A stretch of DNA of 64,000 nt from Streptomyces gossypii (GTDB lineage: Bacteria; Actinomycetota; Actinomycetes; Streptomycetales; Streptomycetaceae): assembly GCF_025165795.1 (NCBI RefSeq), contig NZ_JAJAGO010000007.1, positions 271,034 through 335,033 on the forward strand, written 5' to 3'. The notes beneath the pieces are model-generated. The model was not told where the DNA came from. It made no database searches and saw nothing but the letters and a program-made list of their open reading frames with translations. Positions 9,622-18,469 of the stretch are shown here, one piece after another. Positions within the stretch are counted from its first letter, which is position 1; each line of letters opens with the position of its first letter. The translations under genes were made by a program, and so were the position numbers.

Positions 9622-10695
9622 CTATGCCGACAGCACGTCCCGACGGCGGACGGAGTCGCGCACGACGATGTGCGTCCCCAGCATGACGTGCTGGACGGTG
9701 CCGGGCGTCTCGCTGTGCAGCGCCAGCCGGACGGCGGTGCGGCCCAGTTCCTCGTGCGGGACGTGCACTGTGGTGAGGTCGATGTCGGCTGCCGAGGGAA
9801 GGTCGTCGAACCCGGCCAGCGAGATGTCGTCGGGGATGCGGAGGCCCTGCTCGCGCAGGGCCTGGCGCGCGCCGGCGGCGATCAGGTCGTTGCAGGCGAA
9901 GACGGCGGTGAAGTCGCGCGGCCCCTCGTCGAGCCGCGCGCGCATCATGCGGTAGCCCTCCTGCCGGTCCATCCTGCCGTCGACCTCGAGCCCCGGGTCG
10001 TGCGGAACGCGGTATGCGGCAAGCGCCGCGCGGTAGCCGGCCACCCGGCTGTCGGGGGTGGTGTATCCGGCCCGCCGCCCCAGGAACAGGATGCGCTCGT
10101 GGCCCGCCGAGAGCAGGTGGCTGGTGACAGCGTGCGCGCCGGCGGTGTTGTCGTATTCCACGACGATGGCCGGTACGTCGGGCCCCAGCGGGGGCCGTCC
10201 GCACAGCACCAGCTGCGATCCGGCAGCAGCCAGCGCGCGGGCATAGCCCGCCATGCGCTCGTGATAGGCGTCGTCGACGACGATGTTCCCGACGAGTATC
10301 ACGGCTTCGGCGTGTTCTTCGCGCATCAGCTGGACCGTGGCCAGTTCCCTGTCCGCGTCGCCGCCGGTGGTGCCGACGAGGCACAGCCTGCCCTCACGGG
10401 CGGCCTCGTCCTGCACGCCCTGCGCGACATGGGCGTAGTGCGGAGAGATGACGGAGTTGACGACGATGGCCACGCTCTTGGCCTGGCCCCCCGCGAGTCC
10501 ACGGGCCCGTGCGTTGGCGACGTAGTCGAGCTCGCGCACGGCACGCAGCACTCTGCCGCGCGTCGTGGGGGCGCTGGGGTACGTGCCGGAAAGGATCCGC
10601 GAGACGGTGGCGACCGAGACGCCGGCGCGTTCGGCCACGTCCCGGATGGTGGCGGGGCGGGGCCGCCCGTTCGCGGACGTGCCTGCGCGAGGCAT
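9622..10695 (-). CDS. LacI-family transcriptional repressor of the sugar locus
   Basis: DNA-binding sugar-responsive repressor, 357 residues. The N-terminal helix-turn-helix reads ATIRDVAERAGVSVATVSRI, followed by a hinge and a periplasmic-binding-protein-like sensor domain (residues about 65-350) with KSVAIVVNSVISPHYAHVAQ and DDISLAGFDDLPSAADIDLT. I chose ATG 10695 because GGGAGG lies just upstream; ATG 10710 would add five residues. It is placed between the importer/GH42 operon and the GH78 gene. Candidate operators at 1673-1686, 10907-10920 and 14845-14856 are its likely targets. Confidence 0.9.
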   Translation of the reverse strand: MPRAGTSANGRPRPATIRDVAERAGVSVATVSRILSGTYPSAPTTRGRVLRAVRELDYVANARARGLAGGQAKSVAIVVNSVISPHYAHVAQGVQDEAAREGRLCLVGTTGGDADRELATVQLMREEHAEAVILVGNIVVDDAYHERMAGYARALAAAGSQLVLCGRPPLGPDVPAIVVEYDNTAGAHAVTSHLLSAGHERILFLGRRAGYTTPDSRVAGYRAALAAYRVPHDPGLEVDGRMDRQEGYRMMRARLDEGPRDFTAVFACNDLIAAGARQALREQGLRIPDDISLAGFDDLPSAADIDLTTVHVPHEELGRTAVRLALHSETPGTVQHVMLGTHIVVRDSVRRRDVLSA

Positions 10696-10722
10696 CCGAC
10701 CTCCCTGCATCCCGCAAGGGGA

Positions 10723-10738
10723 TGTAACCGATTGAACA
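10723..10738. promoter_or_regulatory. possible LacI autoregulatory site
   Basis: TGTAACCGATTGAACA lies 28 bp upstream of the LacI start. Its core AACCGATTG differs by one base from the AACCGTTTG core read on the minus strand of the 10907-10920 operator. The flanks are poorly symmetric, so this is only a candidate for autorepression. Confidence 0.35.
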
Positions 10739-10869
10739 CACTGATACTTACGGAAACGAGCGCGCCCGTCAATGCGGGGCCCCTGGGCGCGGGTGGTTCA
10801 GCTGACCAGCGACGACCGGCATCCCGGCAGTCGTGGTGCAAGCGGGACGCGATCCGCGTGCCGCAAGTA

Positions 10870-10920
10870 TTGACGTGGACATGAGTGCCTGCTTTTCCCT
10901 GGGAATGCAAACGGTTTAAC
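10870..10920 (+). promoter_or_regulatory. LacI-type operator and possible promoter before the lyase remnant
   Basis: GCAAACGGTTTAAC at 10907-10920 matches the operator at 1673-1686 in reading direction (GTAAGCGTTTTAAC) at 11 of 14 bases. TTGACG at 10870-10875 could be a -35 element, though no convincing -10 is seen at 17 bp. The site faces a decayed rhamnogalacturonan-lyase-like gene, suggesting that gene was once in the same regulon. Confidence 0.5.
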
Positions 10921-10984
10921 TCTGTCGGCCCTCAGGACGCGGGAGTCGCGTTCCCGCCCGGGCCACACCTTTCCGTGATCGTCA

Positions 10985-11563
10985 TCAGCGATCCGGCGGC
11001 GACTGGGAAAGACTCGAGGTCCTGACCGGCGGAACCAACCACGTCGACTCGGAGGCCGACCTGAGCAAGGACAGCAGCTTCCGGGGCGCACCCGTCATCG
11101 ACGGCGAGGAGCAGGAGTCCAGCAGGGAATTCACCCTCGCAGCCGACCACGCCGAGGAGCCGGTGGTCCGCATACCGCCGCGCGAAAGCGGTGAGGTCAA
11201 GTTCACCTGAGTCGGCGACCTCAACGGCGACGGCGCGTCCGACTACGTGATCGACCGGAAGACGCCCCCCAGAAGCTGGAGGCATACACCAGCGAAGGGA
11301 AGTTCCTCTGGGAGGTCGACATGGGACCGAGGAGGACGACAGGCGTCAGTCCATCGCGATCCTCGACGGCGAGACCGGAGCGCCCCGCGCCACGGCTCCG
11401 GTGCCGGGCGACTACCTTGAGGACGGCCCGATGTACGCCTGCTTCGGCGTGTGCTATCTCGACGGCACCATGCCGAGCCTGGTGGTAATCGGAAACGACA
11501 TGGCCCGGCCGCCGCAGCCGGACATCAGCTACTCCGGAGCTGCTGCCCGCACACCGGGCTGAC
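10985..11563 (+). pseudogene. decayed rhamnogalacturonan lyase-like (PL11-type) gene
   Basis: Conceptual translation in two frames gives stretches typical of PL11-type rhamnogalacturonan lyases. The first frame runs WERLEVLTGGTNHVDSEADL, then VVRIPPRESGEVKFT, a TGA stop at 11208-11210 where the family usually has Trp, then VGDLNGDGASDYVIDRK. Near 11265 the frame shifts and continues as PQKLEAYTSEGKFLWEVDMG. A further shift leads to SIAILDGETGAPRATAPVPG and YLEDGPMYACFGVCYLDG. The N-terminal signal peptide and most of the propeller are absent. It is therefore a remnant with at least one nonsense and two frame changes plus a large deletion. The GDLNGDG element is the calcium-binding repeat of the propeller. 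The family call is from memory of motifs. Confidence 0.65.
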
Positions 11564-11573
11564 ACGTACAGCA

Positions 11574-11602
11574 GGGTGCCCTCCGAGGCTCAGAGGGCAC
11601 CC
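11574..11602. terminator. bidirectional terminator hairpin
   Basis: GGGTGCCCTC at 11574-11583 pairs perfectly with GAGGGCACCC at 11593-11602 around a 9-nt loop. It lies between the convergent lyase remnant and the GH78 gene and can terminate in both directions. Confidence 0.7.
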
Positions 11603-11608
11603 CATCCG

Positions 11609-14600
11609 TTACGCGGTGAAGCGGTGGTCGCCGGAGCCGACCTGGTACACCACCCAGCCGTCCTCCTTGCGCAGGAACTCCGCGGGGGTGTGGGTGACCG
11701 CGTCCGGAGCGTCCGCCGGGATCCACACCTCGGCGGTCGTGTTGGGAGGCACGGCGCACGTCAGGGCGAAGCCGCCGGAACGCTGCTTCCACCGCGTGGA
11801 GACCGGGCCGTAGACCGAGGAGAACGTGGCGCGGGCGGAGGTGACCTCGCCGCCGGGGCGGGGACGGACGACGATCTCGCGGTAGCCGGGCCGCCCCGCC
11901 GAGATGCCGGCGATGTTCGTGTACATCCACTCGCCCACCGAGCCGTAGGCGTAGTGGTTGAAGGAGTTCATGTCCGGGGTCTGGAAGGTGCCGTCGGGCC
12001 GGATGGAGTCCCATCGTTCCCACATCGTGGTGGCGCCCTTGTCGATCTGGTAGCCCCAGCTGGGGAAGGAGCGTTGCTGGAGCAGCCGGTAGGCGACGTC
12101 GGTGTGGCCAGTGTCGGTGAGGACGGGCAGCAGCCGGGGCGTGCCGAGGAAGCCCGTCGACAGGTGCCAGTCCTTTGCCTCGATCAGCGCGACGAGCCGG
12201 TCGGCCGACGCCTTCCGCAGCGCGTCCGGCAGGAGGTTCATCGACAGGGCGAGGACATAGGCCGTCTGCGTGTCCCCCTTCACCTTGCCGTCGTCGGTGA
12301 CGTAGGCGTCCTGGAACGCCTTGCGGACGCGTGTGAAGAGGTCGAGGTAGGGGGCGGAGTCCTTGCCGAGTTCCTTCGCCGTCCGGGCCGCGAGGTCGGC
12401 GCTGTGGGCGAAGTACGCGGTGGCGAGGACGTCCTTCGGAGTCTCGTCGGAGACGTTCAGCCAGTCGCCGTACCCGCTGGCCGGGCGCAGCAGTTTGTCG
12501 CTGTGCTTCTCCAGGTACTTCAGCCATGCCTGGACGGAGGGCCAGGCATCCTCCAGGACCTTTCGGTCTCCGTACGCCTGGTAGAGGGACCAGGGAACGG
12601 TGACGCCCGCGTCGCCCCAACCCGCGACCCCGTGGCCGACCGTGCCGACCATGGGTGCCACGTCCGTGAACGCGCCCTCCGCGGTCTGCGCGTCGCGCAG
12701 GTCCACGAGCCACTTGGTGAGGAAGCGGGCCGATTCCATCGCGTAGGCGGCCGTGGGCGCGAAGACGTTGATGTCGCCCGTCCATCCCAGGCGCTCATCG
12801 CGCGCGGGCGTGTCCGTCGGGATGGAGAGGAAGTTGCCGCGCTGCCCCCAGGTGATGTTGTCGTGCAGCTTGTTGAGCATCGGGACGTCGGTCTCGAACT
12901 CGAAGGTGAAGGGGGCGGACGTGTGCATGACGCGACCGGTCACGGCCTTCGCCGTCGGTGTGCCGGGGAAGCCGGTCACCTCGACGTAGCGGAAGCCGTG
13001 GAAGGTGAAGCGCGGTTCGTACGTCTCCTCGCCACCGCCCTTGAGGGTGTACGTGTCGGTGGCGGCGGCGGTGCGCAGGTTGGCGGTGTAGAGGGTGCCG
13101 TCCGGGTTGAGGACCTCGGCGTGCCTCAGCCGTACGGCCGTTCCCTCTTCGCCCGAGACGCGCAGCCGTACCGAGCCGACGATGTTCTTGCCCAGGTCGA
13201 AGACGAAGACGCCCGGCTCGGGTTCGGTCACCTTCTTGGCCGGGAGTTCCTTCTCCACCCGGACCGGGCCGTCCACCTGCGCGACGATCAGGTCGGGAGC
13301 GCCCTCGTCCACGGCGCGGACGTCGAGCCAGGCGCGGTCGTCGAAGCCGGGTGACGTCCAGCCGGAGGTCTCCTTGCGCGCGTCGTACGTCTCGCCGTTG
13401 AGCAGGTCGGCGGAGATGATCGGCCCGGAGACGGCGCGCCAGTCCGTGCCCGAGGTGATGCGCTCACTCGTCCCGTCGGTGTACTCGACCTCCAACTGCG
13501 CGAGCAGCGCCGGGCGTTTGCCGTACTGGTGAGGTCCCCACATGCCGACGTTGCCCGCGTACCAGCCCGGCGCCACGTAGGCGGCGATGGCGTTGGCACC
13601 GGGCCGCAGGAGCTTGGTGACGTCGTAGGTCTGGTACTGGACGCGTTCGCGGTAGTCGGTCCAGCCGGGAGCGAGCTGATCGCGGCCCACGCGGCGGCCG
13701 TTGAGGTGCGCTTCGTACAGGCCGAGCGCCGTGGCGTACAGGCGGGCGCGGGAGACCTTCCTGCGCGGGAGCCTGAACTCGTGCCGCAGCTGGTTGGCGG
13801 CGTACGACGCCGGAACGACCTTCCCCCAGGGGCCGCCTCCCCAGGCGGCCGCCTCCTTCGCCGGCTGCCAGCCGCTGTCGTCGAAGTCGGCCTGGCGCCA
13901 GTCGTCGGCGGGCTCCTTGTCCGTCGACCTCCAGGAGTCGTCGGTGACGATGCGCTGTTCGCCGGACGCCGTGTGGAGGGTGAGGACGGCGACCAGGCCG
14001 GCGGGCCCCTCGGTCGCGTTGGCCGCCGAGATGGCGAGGATGTTCTTCCCGGAACGCACCTGGGCGAGGACGTCCACGACGGCCGGCCGGCGCCAGCCGT
14101 CGTTGTCCGTCTCCAGGTCGGTGCGGGCCACCTCGGTGCCGTTCACGGAGACGGCGTAGACGTTGTCGGCGGTGACGGCGAGGGTCGCTGCGGTGACCCC
14201 TTCCGGGAGATCGGCGGTGCGGCGGAACCAACGGGTGGCGGCGGGCGCACTGGTGGCCGGTTCGCCCTCCGGGTACCAGATCCACGCGCTTCCCTCCAGG
14301 GACGGCGCGTCGGTCAGAGCCGGAGGAGCGGATATCCATTCCGCGGACCACTGGTCAGCCTCCATGAGGCCGGTCTCCCACCACGCCGGCGCGCTCCAGC
14401 GGGAGGCTCCGCCTTCGGCGTCCCATACGCGTACGGACCAGAAGTAGCGTGTCCGCGGCTTCAGTCGGGGGCCCGCGTACGGGATGAGGACGGACTCTCC
14501 GGAGGTGACCTTTCCGCTGTCCCAGACGTCCGGGTCCGACAGGCCCGACTCGCGGGAGGCCACCCGGATCTGATAGGCGCTCTGGCGCATGCCCGGCTTG

Positions 14601-14821
14601 TCCGAGGCCATCGGCCAGCTCAGCCGCGGGTGTTGCACGTCGAGGCCGAGTGGGTGCCGCACGTACTCGGCCGTCGGCGTGGTGACGCGCAGGCCGCCGC
14701 GCGGCGTACGCGCCCGGGCCGCTGGTGTGGACGCCGGTGCGGCCACCGCTGATCCTGCGTCGGTCGCCGCGGCGGCCACGGTGCCCGCCGCGGCCGCCAG
14801 AATGTTTCTCCTGCTGATCAC
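11609..14821 (-). CDS. secreted alpha-L-rhamnosidase, glycoside hydrolase family 78
   Basis: Large extracellular enzyme, 1070 residues, releasing terminal alpha-L-rhamnose from polysaccharides or glycosides. The GTG start gives ISRRNILAAAAGTVAAA, a twin-arginine signal. Beta-sandwich domains fill residues about 40-550, including VDVQHPRLSW-like motifs and a Bac_rhamnosid_N region (ARLYATALGLYEAHLNGRRV). The (alpha/alpha)6 catalytic barrel follows, with the general acid Glu near residue 675 in DERLGWTGDINVF and a second acidic residue near 934 in MWERWDSIRPDG. A C-terminal beta domain ends the protein. Together with the importer and GH42 enzyme it suggests attack on rhamnose-rich pectic material. 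Confidence 0.93.
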   Translation of the reverse strand: MISRRNILAAAAGTVAAAATDAGSAVAAPASTPAARARTPRGGLRVTTPTAEYVRHPLGLDVQHPRLSWPMASDKPGMRQSAYQIRVASRESGLSDPDVWDSGKVTSGESVLIPYAGPRLKPRTRYFWSVRVWDAEGGASRWSAPAWWETGLMEADQWSAEWISAPPALTDAPSLEGSAWIWYPEGEPATSAPAATRWFRRTADLPEGVTAATLAVTADNVYAVSVNGTEVARTDLETDNDGWRRPAVVDVLAQVRSGKNILAISAANATEGPAGLVAVLTLHTASGEQRIVTDDSWRSTDKEPADDWRQADFDDSGWQPAKEAAAWGGGPWGKVVPASYAANQLRHEFRLPRRKVSRARLYATALGLYEAHLNGRRVGRDQLAPGWTDYRERVQYQTYDVTKLLRPGANAIAAYVAPGWYAGNVGMWGPHQYGKRPALLAQLEVEYTDGTSERITSGTDWRAVSGPIISADLLNGETYDARKETSGWTSPGFDDRAWLDVRAVDEGAPDLIVAQVDGPVRVEKELPAKKVTEPEPGVFVFDLGKNIVGSVRLRVSGEEGTAVRLRHAEVLNPDGTLYTANLRTAAATDTYTLKGGGEETYEPRFTFHGFRYVEVTGFPGTPTAKAVTGRVMHTSAPFTFEFETDVPMLNKLHDNITWGQRGNFLSIPTDTPARDERLGWTGDINVFAPTAAYAMESARFLTKWLVDLRDAQTAEGAFTDVAPMVGTVGHGVAGWGDAGVTVPWSLYQAYGDRKVLEDAWPSVQAWLKYLEKHSDKLLRPASGYGDWLNVSDETPKDVLATAYFAHSADLAARTAKELGKDSAPYLDLFTRVRKAFQDAYVTDDGKVKGDTQTAYVLALSMNLLPDALRKASADRLVALIEAKDWHLSTGFLGTPRLLPVLTDTGHTDVAYRLLQQRSFPSWGYQIDKGATTMWERWDSIRPDGTFQTPDMNSFNHYAYGSVGEWMYTNIAGISAGRPGYREIVVRPRPGGEVTSARATFSSVYGPVSTRWKQRSGGFALTCAVPPNTTAEVWIPADAPDAVTHTPAEFLRKEDGWVVYQVGSGDHRFTA

Positions 14822-14844
14822 TACGACCCCTCACTGAGAAACGA

Positions 14845-14856
14845 TGAATCGATTCA
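14845..14856. promoter_or_regulatory. palindromic LacI-type operator upstream of GH78
   Basis: TGAATCGATTCA is a perfect 12-bp palindrome, 23 bp upstream of the rhamnosidase start. It has the central CG typical of LacI-family operators (NAANCGNTTN). It probably controls the GH78 gene and is a candidate target of the nearby LacI protein, though it is more symmetric than the other two operators and could belong to another regulator. Confidence 0.6.
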
Positions 14857-14971
14857 CGGCGTGAACGTAGAGGCGTAGAGGATGTAGGTCAATGAGTCTG
14901 CCGGATTCTCTTGGTAAGGCGTCAGATAGGCATACTCCTTCATCGGGATCCGAAGGTCGGCGCGACCGAGC

Positions 14972-14989
14972 GATTGAACGGTTTCAATC
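14972..14989. promoter_or_regulatory. 18-bp inverted repeat in the GH78 upstream region
   Basis: GATTGAACGGTTTCAATC has 7-bp arms (GATTGAA / TTCAATC) around a CGGT-containing centre and again resembles a LacI-family operator (minus-strand core AACCGTTC). It is 150 bp from the GH78 start, so it could be an auxiliary operator for looping. It lies beyond the stop of the gene at 15039. Confidence 0.45.
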
Positions 14990-15038
14990 CTGCTTCGTCG
15001 TAACTACCGCGTACAGCCCGCCGCTCAGCTCAGCGCGG

Positions 15039-16133
15039 CTATGCGGCGATCCGTACGCGGTCGCACTCGTCGTCGGAGAGGAACGACGCCAGCGCCCGCC
15101 CCTGCTCGGCGACACCGGTGCGCTCGGCGCGCGAGAGGCGGCGGAGGGGCGTGACCCTCACGGTGCCTGCCTCGACGCTCCAGGTCGCTGCGACCCTGCC
15201 GTCGACCAGGACGACGTGCGTACCGGAGACGGACAGGCCGCGGTGGGCGTCATCGACGATCCGGCTGCGATCGTGGTAGCCGAGGATCGCGTTGTCGAAC
15301 GCGGGCAGGAACCGCACCGGGGCGGGTGTGTCGGCGTCGGGACGCGGCGCGCCGGGGAGGTCCAACAGCTCGCGACCGCGCTCGTCGCGGAAGCTGACCA
15401 GCTCCTCGCGCATCGCGGCGACCGCGGCCGGCAGACCGGTGAGGCCGCACCAGGCGCGCAGGTCCGCGGTGGCGGCGGGGCCGTATGCGGCGAGATAGCG
15501 CCGCACCAGCGCCTGGCCCACCGGGTCGGAGCCGTCCGTGGACGGAGGGTCGATCTCGCGCCCCAGCCAGGACGAGAGCAGGACGTTGCGCACTCCCGCC
15601 CTCGTCCGCCAGAGTCCGCGAGGCGGCAACTGCGCCATCGGGAGGAGAGCGGCGACCAGCATCTCCCCCAGCGCCCGCGGCCCCGGAGTCGGCCACCGCC
15701 CGGCGAGCGCCCGGGCGAGCCCGGTCATCGAGCGTGGTTCGTCATCGGCCATCACCGCCCGGCCTGCGGCGGCGAGTTCGTCGAGGTCCGTCCCGTCGAG
15801 CTCGCGGCGGTAGACCCCGAGTACCCGTTGCCGCAGCATGGCGCCGTGCCGGGCCCGCCACGCCAGGACGTCGTCGGCCGTGACCAGGTGGACGGTGCGG
15901 CGCATCAGATGGGTCCGCACCACGCTCCGCCCGGTCAGCAGGTCGTCCAGCGCCGCCGGTTCGAACGCGCGCAGCCGCGACCAGAGTCCGGTGAACGGTT
16001 CCTGTGGTTCCTGCGCCTGCAGGCCGCCGAGATGCGCGACGGCGTCGAGGGCCGGTATGTCGGCGCGGTCGAGCAGCAACTGCCTCGCCAGCGTCGCGCG
16101 GTTGAGCGCCCGGGTGCTGAGAACCGTCTTCAC
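15039..16133 (-). CDS. winged helix DNA-binding domain protein (HTH_42 family)
   Basis: A 364-residue member of the winged-helix DNA-binding family related to YcaQ/AlkX-type proteins. Family features are LGGLQAQEPQEPFTGLWSRL near residues 36-55, RTHLMRRTVHLVTADDVLAW near 72-91, LRAWCGLTGLP in the middle, and a C-terminal segment with DGRVAATWSVEAGTVRVTPL. YcaQ-type relatives act on interstrand DNA crosslinks, but this shorter branch is uncharacterised. The GTG start gives KTVLSTRALNRATLARQLLL. It starts 20 bp after the DinB gene in the same direction, so the two are likely cotranscribed. Confidence 0.75.
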   Translation of the reverse strand: MKTVLSTRALNRATLARQLLLDRADIPALDAVAHLGGLQAQEPQEPFTGLWSRLRAFEPAALDDLLTGRSVVRTHLMRRTVHLVTADDVLAWRARHGAMLRQRVLGVYRRELDGTDLDELAAAGRAVMADDEPRSMTGLARALAGRWPTPGPRALGEMLVAALLPMAQLPPRGLWRTRAGVRNVLLSSWLGREIDPPSTDGSDPVGQALVRRYLAAYGPAATADLRAWCGLTGLPAAVAAMREELVSFRDERGRELLDLPGAPRPDADTPAPVRFLPAFDNAILGYHDRSRIVDDAHRGLSVSGTHVVLVDGRVAATWSVEAGTVRVTPLRRLSRAERTGVAEQGRALASFLSDDECDRVRIAA

Positions 16134-16153
16134 GGTGACGCCGTTCCTCTCGC

Positions 16154-16732
16154 TCAGCTCGACTTCTGACCGTCGAGCGCTTCGCGGAGAATGTCCGCGT
16201 GCCCGGCGTGCTGGGCGGTCTCGGCGATGACATGGATCAGCACCCGGCGCACGCTGCGTACCGCTCCCGGCTCGTTCCAGGGTGCCTCCGGCAGCGGATG
16301 TGCCGTCGACAGGTCGGGGACCGAGGCGATGGTCTTCTCGCTCGCCGCAGCGACCTGCTCGTAACGCGCGACGATCCCGGCCAGCGTCTCACCGGGCAGC
16401 ATCCGGAAGTCGTTCTGGTGGTCGATCGCCCACTGCGGAAACTCCCGTGCCGTACCGGCTGCGAGGTCGTCCCAGGTCACACCGTCGGGCAGGTCATAGC
16501 GCAAGGCCGACGGGCCCTCCGCCGCGAAGCGCATCCATCCCTCCTCCATGGACGCGACGTGCTTGACCAGCCCGCCCAGGCACAGCGTGCCGGCCGTCGG
16601 GCGCTCGCCGAGCTGCTCGTCGCTGAGGCCGCGCGTCGGGTGGGTCAGGGCGGATCGCGCGGTGGCGAGCTCGGCGAGCAGGTCGGCCCGCTCGGCGTCG
16701 AGGGTTGCGGGAGGCGTGGTGGTGACGGTCAC
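16154..16732 (-). CDS. DinB/DUF664 family protein
   Basis: A four-helix-bundle protein of the DinB superfamily, 192 residues from GTG 16732; GTG 16771 is an alternative. The metal-site histidines are visible in GGLVKHVASMEEGWM (first helix pair) and in HVIAETAQHAGHADILRE at the end, the usual three-His pattern. Some relatives are thiol-dependent S-transferases; no substrate can be assigned here. It is divergent from the WYL regulator with about 100 bp between starts, so that regulator may control it together with the winged-helix gene. Confidence 0.85.
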   Translation of the reverse strand: MTVTTTPPATLDAERADLLAELATARSALTHPTRGLSDEQLGERPTAGTLCLGGLVKHVASMEEGWMRFAAEGPSALRYDLPDGVTWDDLAAGTAREFPQWAIDHQNDFRMLPGETLAGIVARYEQVAAASEKTIASVPDLSTAHPLPEAPWNEPGAVRSVRRVLIHVIAETAQHAGHADILREALDGQKSS

Positions 16733-16832
16733 GGCGTTCGGGCCCTTCGGGTTGGTGTCGCTGTCTGGCACGAGACAACAGTCGCAGCAGAAGCGGCCAG
16801 GATGTGTCCGCTTCTTCCGGCAATATGGAGCC

Positions 16833-17888
16833 ATGCCGAAGACCTCGGCGCGACTGCTCGCGCTGCTCTCAATGCTCCAGACCCGCCGGGACTGGCCCGG
16901 AGCGCTGCTGGCCGAGCGGCTGGACGTCAGCCCGCGCACCGTGCGTCGTGATGTCGACCGCCTGCGCGAGCTGGGCTACCCCATCGTGGCCGCCAAGGGC
17001 CCCGACGGCGGATACCGGCTCGACGCCGGAGCGGAACTGCCCCCGCTGCTGTTCGACGACGAACAGGCCGTCGCCCTCGCCATCGCCCTCCAGATCGCCA
17101 CCGCCACCGGCGCCGGCATCGGGGAAGCCGCGGCACGTGCGCTGAACACCGTCCGGCAGGTCATGCCCGACCGGCTGCGCCGCCGCATCGACACCCTCCA
17201 GGTGACTGCCGTCGAGCCGCCCGCGACCCGGCCGGGCCCGCAGGCCGACAGCAGCGTGATCATGGCTCTCAGTGCCGCGGTCCACGCCCGCGAGGTACTG
17301 CGCTTCGACTACGCCCCCGCGCCACCGCCGGGAGCCACCGACGACGGCCGCGCCGAACCGACTCCGCGCCGGGCCCAACCACACCACCTCGTCACCTGGG
17401 GCGGGCGCTGGTACCTCGTCGCCTGGGACCTCGACCGCGAGGACTGGCGCACCTTCCGCGCGGACAGGATCACCCCGCGCAGCCCCACGGGGCCCCGCTT
17501 CACCCCGCGTGAACTGCCCGGAGGGGACGTGACGGCCTTCGTCGCCGGAAGATTCCGCGGCTCCGCGGGCTCGGGCGACTGGCCCTGCCGCGGCGAGGTG
17601 ATCCTCGACCTGCCCGCCGCCGACGTCGCCCGCTACGCGCAGGATGCGCTCGTCGAGGAACTGGGCCCGAATCGCTGCCGGCTCGCACTGGGCTCATGGT
17701 CATGGCCCGGGCTGGCCGCCACCATCGGCAGGTTCGACGCCGACATCGAGGTCGTCTCCCCGACCGAACTCAAGGACGCCTTCGCGCACCTGGCCCGCCG
17801 CTACGCCAACGCCGCAACCAAACCCTTCGCGACCCCGGACCCGGTACCGGCCCCGCCTCTACGGTCGCACGCCCGCCCTAGCGTCTGA
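16833..17888 (+). CDS. YafY-type HTH/WYL-domain transcriptional regulator
   Basis: A 351-residue transcription factor. The N-terminal HTH (residues about 1-60) reads RLLALLSMLQTRRDWPGALL then DVSPRTVRRDVDRLRELGYPI. A WYL domain follows (about 140-230) with HHLVTWGGRWYLVAWDLDRE and FRADRIT, and a C-terminal WCX-like extension ends the protein. WYL domains are ligand-sensing and several bind nucleic acids. ATG 16833 begins the conserved part. It is divergent from DinB/winged-helix, its probable target. The end overlaps the convergent nitrobindin gene by 11 bp. Confidence 0.88.
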   Translation: MPKTSARLLALLSMLQTRRDWPGALLAERLDVSPRTVRRDVDRLRELGYPIVAAKGPDGGYRLDAGAELPPLLFDDEQAVALAIALQIATATGAGIGEAAARALNTVRQVMPDRLRRRIDTLQVTAVEPPATRPGPQADSSVIMALSAAVHAREVLRFDYAPAPPPGATDDGRAEPTPRRAQPHHLVTWGGRWYLVAWDLDREDWRTFRADRITPRSPTGPRFTPRELPGGDVTAFVAGRFRGSAGSGDWPCRGEVILDLPAADVARYAQDALVEELGPNRCRLALGSWSWPGLAATIGRFDADIEVVSPTELKDAFAHLARRYANAATKPFATPDPVPAPPLRSHARPSV

Positions 17889-18414
17889 GATGGGCCGAAA
17901 GGTGGTGTTGCAGCGGCCGGCCGACCGCCGCGAGGTCGTGGACGAAGTCCAGCGTGTCCTCGCCCGTCAGGGTGTAGCGGCGGCGGGTCGCGTTGACCTC
18001 CTTGGCGGTGGGCGTGAGAGCCACCTGCTGCGTGGTGAGGTCGAGGGTGCCCTCGACCGCATGGCCGACCATGATTTCCGCGACGCCGGTGGGCTGGGTG
18101 ATCAATGCCTCCACGCGCCCTTCGGGCTGCAGTCGCCACCAGCCGCTCTCCCGGGCCGACGGCCGCAGCGGGGTGTCGTCCGCGCCGAGCAGCCAGGCGC
18201 GTGCCTCGTAGTGGAGGAAGGGCCGCCCGTCGTGACTGAAGGTGACCTCCTGCGCATATGCGAAGTCCTCGGCGAGGGTCGGGTACCCGCCCTTGCCCCG
18301 GCCGGCCCAGGTGCCCAGGAAGCCGATCAGCGGCGCGAGCAGCACATGCGGCGCAGGTGCCTCGTCCGGTCGAAAGGCGTCGGGATACGGGTGCTTCTGA
18401 GCGGGGTCGAACAT
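17878..18414 (-). CDS. nitrobindin-like heme-binding beta-barrel (FABP family)
   Basis: A 178-residue protein of the nitrobindin/THAP4-like beta-barrel family, whose ferric heme members isomerise peroxynitrite to nitrate. The signature GTWAGRGKGGYPTLAEDFAY (residues about 34-53) matches the family GxWxGxGxGxYPT. ESGWWRLQPEG and LITQPTGVAEIMVGHAVEG follow, and the likely proximal His is in the C-terminal LQHHLSAHLRR. It probably handles reactive nitrogen species in the cytoplasm, an inference from the family. It is convergent with and overlaps the WYL gene. Confidence 0.85.
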   Translation of the reverse strand: MFDPAQKHPYPDAFRPDEAPAPHVLLAPLIGFLGTWAGRGKGGYPTLAEDFAYAQEVTFSHDGRPFLHYEARAWLLGADDTPLRPSARESGWWRLQPEGRVEALITQPTGVAEIMVGHAVEGTLDLTTQQVALTPTAKEVNATRRRYTLTGEDTLDFVHDLAAVGRPLQHHLSAHLRR

Positions 18415-18469
18415 GAGGTGCGCTCCTGGGTCAGGGCCGGTGCCGAGTGGCAGCCTAAGGGCCGTCCCG

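Noticed and set aside
11576..13354. 592-codon open frame on the plus strand
   Set aside because: Antisense to the GH78 rhamnosidase, with composition typical of a shadow frame.
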